This document shows positions 7,008-8,658 of a stretch of 8,658 nucleotides of DNA, one piece after another. Each line of letters begins with the position of its first letter. Within the stretch, counting starts at the first letter, position 1. A program made the position numbers and the translations under genes. The stretch lies in assembly GCA_028723145.1 (NCBI GenBank), contig JAQYFM010000056.1, positions 1 through 8,658 on the forward strand, given 5' to 3'. Under the pieces are notes generated by a model. It was not told the origin of the DNA. It saw only the letters and a list, made by a program, of their open reading frames with translations, and made no database searches. Source of the DNA: Spirochaetales bacterium (GTDB lineage Bacteria; Spirochaetota; Spirochaetia; Sphaerochaetales; Sphaerochaetaceae).

Positions 7008-7615
7008 TTTTAAAACTAGAAAATATAACTAAAAAATATTCTAAAGTTACAGCCTTAGATAGTATTAATACTTCCTTTGAAACAGGACATATCTATGGTT
7101 TACTTGGTAGAAATGGTGCAGGAAAGAGCACAATGATCAAAACTATTACTGGAAAAATATATCCTAGCGAAGGAAGAATTCTTCTAGACAATCTTGATCC
7201 AACAATGAATGAGAGTGCAAAAAGAAATATTTATTCGATTGGTGAGGATAATCCTTTTGTTAGTGATGAAAAGGTTAAAAAGATATTCAAAGAATTTGCA
7301 TATTACACTAATAGAAACTTTGAAGATATGTGTGCCCTTGCAGAGAGCTTTGAATTAAACATTAATAAAAGTTGGGAAAAGCAATCAACTGGATATAGAA
7401 CTATATTTAAAGATATTTTAGCCCTTACTTCACCTTCCAACTTTATTTTCTTCGATGAACCTATTTTAGGTCTTGATGCAACTCATAGAGAAAATTTTTA
7501 CCAGTTAATGCTTGAAAAGTTTTCACCAGATAAGTGCTTTGTTATATGTATGCTGCGAAAAACCCTCACGCTTGCGTGTGGGATGAAAGCAGCTTTTCTT
7601 TACCTTAACAATTAA
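7004..7615 (+). pseudogene. ABC transporter ATP-binding protein (YtrB-like), truncated before the H-loop by a mobile element
   Basis: The ATG overlaps the regulator stop, with GGAGA seven bases upstream. Residues 1-181 are a normal ABC ATPase. Walker A GRNGAGKST is at 35-43. A Q-loop region SIGEDNPF is at about 78-85, with Glu where Gln is usual. The signature STGYRTIFKDIL is at 128-139, a departure from LSGGQ that is known in YtrB/Bcr-type ATPases. Walker B FIFFDEP is at 147-153, followed by LGLDATHR (D-loop). After FVI (residue 181, base 7546) the family continues with a Ser-Thr-His H-loop. Here the frame instead enters the palindromic end of the inserted element and reads CMLRKTLTLACGMKAAFLYLNN to a stop at 7613-7615. 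The H-loop histidine and about 40 or more C-terminal residues are missing, so ATP hydrolysis is probably lost. Permease genes expected downstream would be beyond the element. Confidence 0.85.
7552..7593 (+). repeat. Imperfect palindrome at the element's left end, with terminator-like T tract
   Basis: The outer arms GCTGC (7552-7556) and GCAGC (7589-7593) pair perfectly. After an AT-rich internal loop, CCC/GGG with one T-T mismatch leads into CACG/CGTG closed by a CTTG loop (inner stem about 7563-7582). This is the subterminal hairpin form expected of IS200/IS605-type ends. It is followed at once by TTTTCTTT (7594-7601), so as RNA it could also act as an intrinsic terminator for read-through from the ABC operon. 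Confidence 0.75.
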
Positions 7616-7770
7616 CTAGGAAAATTAAATTTTCTATGTATATAATAAATATTGAAAGGAAATAAAAGGGGCGTAAATAATATAAACATACACAAAAATA
7701 GTAAGCAGGATAATAATTAATGAAATACTAATAATTCAGCATATCAAGTACATCGAGGAACAGAAAAATC
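7594..7770 (+). promoter_or_regulatory. AT-rich leader of the element with a possible tnpB promoter
   Basis: No gene is visible here. A TATAAT hexamer at 7641-7646, preceded by TGTA, could be a -10, but no good -35 lies 16-18 bp upstream, so the promoter call is weak. Transcription from it would give a leader of about 120 bases before the nuclease gene. I see no group I intron core, no TnpA remnant and no repeat array in this stretch. Confidence 0.3.
7755..7760 (+). promoter_or_regulatory. Ribosome-binding site of the TnpB-like gene
   Basis: GAGGAA lies ten bases before ATG at 7771. It is the only Shine-Dalgarno-like motif near and supports that start. Confidence 0.55.
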
Positions 7771-8658
7771 ATGATTGATGAAGAGTATAATAAGATATTA
7801 AAACAATATCATAAGGTTTCTGAGAGGCATATTTTAGTCGTTGAAAGTGATATTCCTTATTCTGATATACTTCAAGTTGTAACTCTTTCAGATAAAATTC
7901 GAAAAGCAGGAAACGAGCTTGTAGCTCTCATGAGAAAGAATTATGAGCAACTTCTACGCACAAAGAGATTCCGTAAGCTAATTGTTTTGTATGGTAACAC
8001 CGAAGATAAAAATAAACGAAAGGATTTAGCTAATCAGCTTAGTGAAATGCAGAAAGACTATAATGTCACATGGGATTATTGTAGAAAATCCATGATTCCA
8101 ATAGGTAAAAAATATGGAATAGATGCTGTTTTTGCATTAACTAAAGCTGAGGATATTTGGGGAGGTATGGAGAAATGCTTGTATGGGAGAGGAGTAACAA
8201 TTCACTTCTCTAAATACGGAGAACTGCCTTGTATCAGAGCAAAACAGATAAATCGTGGTATACCAATGTCTGTAAAGGCTGAGCAGATACAATTAAAACT
8301 TGGTAAGATTAATTTTGGAATAAAGGTAATTGATAGATTTCAACGAGATGAGGTTAATGCAATTGTGTCCTATCTTGCTGAAGGTGAAAAGATAGATAGA
8401 AAAGCTGTTAATACATTCAAGGAAGATGCACGTTGTATAGACACATACAGGCCGTGCTATGCAACGCTTGTACCTAAAATAATAAGGCGCAAATACAGGG
8501 TATATTTACACCTGACCATTGAAGGTAAGGCAAAACCAAAATACAACAAGTATGGTAGCCTCCGACATAAGTATGGTAAAGGTATTATAGGTGCTGATAT
8601 TGGTACACAGACTGTTGCGTATACATCTAATACAGAGGTGGGCTTGAAAAATCTTTCA
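7771..8658 (+). CDS. TnpB/Cas12-like RuvC nuclease with long N-terminal region, C-terminus outside window
   Basis: The frame is open for 296 codons to the window edge. The key segment is GIIGADIGTQTVAYTS at about 271-286. It matches the RuvC-I motif of TnpB/Cas12 nucleases (hydrophobic-G-x-D-x-G), with the catalytic aspartate at 276. It follows RRKYRVYLHLTIEGKAKPK, the beta-strand end of the wedge (OBD-like) domain found before RuvC-I in TnpB. Residues ~1-130 are mostly charged and helical (LRTKRFRKL, DKNKRKDLANQLSEMQKDY). The stretch ~130-270 contains FSKYGELPCIRAKQ and CIDTYRPCYATLVP. In well-studied TnpB (ISDra2) the RuvC-I aspartate is residue 191, so this N-terminal part is roughly 85 residues longer. 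TnpB proteins are RNA-guided DNA nucleases that use a guide RNA from the element's right end and help keep the element at its donor site. Activity here is untested, because RuvC-II, the zinc finger and RuvC-III are not in view. An RNA-guided regulator without nuclease activity is a possible alternative. Confidence 0.8.
   Translation, partial: MIDEEYNKILKQYHKVSERHILVVESDIPYSDILQVVTLSDKIRKAGNELVALMRKNYEQLLRTKRFRKLIVLYGNTEDKNKRKDLANQLSEMQKDYNVTWDYCRKSMIPIGKKYGIDAVFALTKAEDIWGGMEKCLYGRGVTIHFSKYGELPCIRAKQINRGIPMSVKAEQIQLKLGKINFGIKVIDRFQRDEVNAIVSYLAEGEKIDRKAVNTFKEDARCIDTYRPCYATLVPKIIRRKYRVYLHLTIEGKAKPKYNKYGSLRHKYGKGIIGADIGTQTVAYTSNTEVGLKNLS

Larger units (their letters stand above)
7547..8658 (+). 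mobile_element. IS200/IS605-like element with a TnpB-type nuclease and no TnpA in view, right end outside window
   Basis: The left boundary falls at about 7546-7551, where the ABC ATPase similarity stops and a subterminal palindrome (7552-7593) begins. There is no terminal inverted repeat or target duplication to see, as expected for this family, whose ends are hairpins recognised by a Y1 transposase. The only gene on this side is a TnpB/Cas12-like protein starting at 7771. The 177 bp between hairpin and gene is AT-rich and holds no TnpA. TnpA could still be absent, downstream, or supplied in trans. The family assignment rests on the TnpB-like gene plus the hairpin end and is an inference. 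The host flank just left of the boundary reads GTTATA, within which the insertion or adjacent-motif sequence should lie. Confidence 0.7.

Noticed and set aside
7547..7615. Reading the ABC ATPase as an intact short protein ending at 7615
   Set aside because: The last 23 codons translate the element's palindrome. The H-loop is missing and the similarity stops sharply at 7546.
7594..7770. Group I intron (iStron) or tnpA remnant left of the nuclease gene
   Set aside because: The stretch is too short and AT-rich, and shows neither conserved intron core segments nor an HUH/tyrosine transposase frame.
7547..8658. A CRISPR-Cas type V locus
   Set aside because: No direct-repeat array and no cas1/cas2 are visible in the window. 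The palindromic left end and the disrupted host gene point to a transposon. An array beyond the right edge cannot be excluded.

Overview
This AT-rich window looks like chromosome from a diderm bacterium, most likely a spirochaete (Treponema-like). The evidence is a long beta-rich outer-membrane protein of the LptD family, with the conserved 'P-L-Y-I-P-F-F-F-Y-P-G' region followed by 'N-P-A-F-G-F-S-S-S-R-G-L-F' that I associate with spirochaetal homologues, plus MEP-pathway isoprenoid synthesis (ispG). The phylum is an inference. The diderm envelope is better supported.

Left part (1-6509, minus strand): a tightly packed four-gene operon. In transcription order it holds a 102-residue protein of unknown function, ispG (4-hydroxy-3-methylbut-2-enyl diphosphate synthase), uvrA (excision-repair damage sensor, complete at 940 aa) and an LptD-like outer-membrane assembly protein that runs off the window's left edge. 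Junctions are +2 bp (small gene/ispG), a 4-bp ATGA overlap (ispG/uvrA) and an 8-bp overlap (uvrA/lptD). In the last one the lptD Shine-Dalgarno lies inside the uvrA 3' end and the start codon is TTG. Translational coupling along the operon is likely.

Middle (6510-6641): a divergent regulatory region. The rightward side has a near-perfect sigma70 promoter (TTGACA-17-TATAGT) covered by nested inverted repeats, a probable operator for the YtrA-type GntR repressor it drives. The leftward side has an extended -10 placed so that transcription could begin at the first gene's ATG (leaderless).

Right part (6642-8658, plus strand): a GntR/YtrA regulator gene overlaps by ATGA an ABC-transporter ATPase gene of the YtrB type. 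The ATPase is cut off after Walker B, just before the expected H-loop, by a mobile element whose left end is a large imperfect palindrome (7552-7593). After a ~180-bp AT-rich leader, the element encodes a TnpB/Cas12-like RuvC nuclease (7771 to the window end, partial). Its RuvC-I aspartate sits near residue 276, giving an unusually long N-terminal region for a TnpB. No TnpA is seen on this side. The regulator, promoter and operator of the ABC operon seem intact, but its ATPase is probably dead, so the host transporter was likely inactivated by the insertion.

The most interesting item is this TnpB/Cas12-like element. Its nuclease C-terminus, guide-RNA region and right end lie outside the window.
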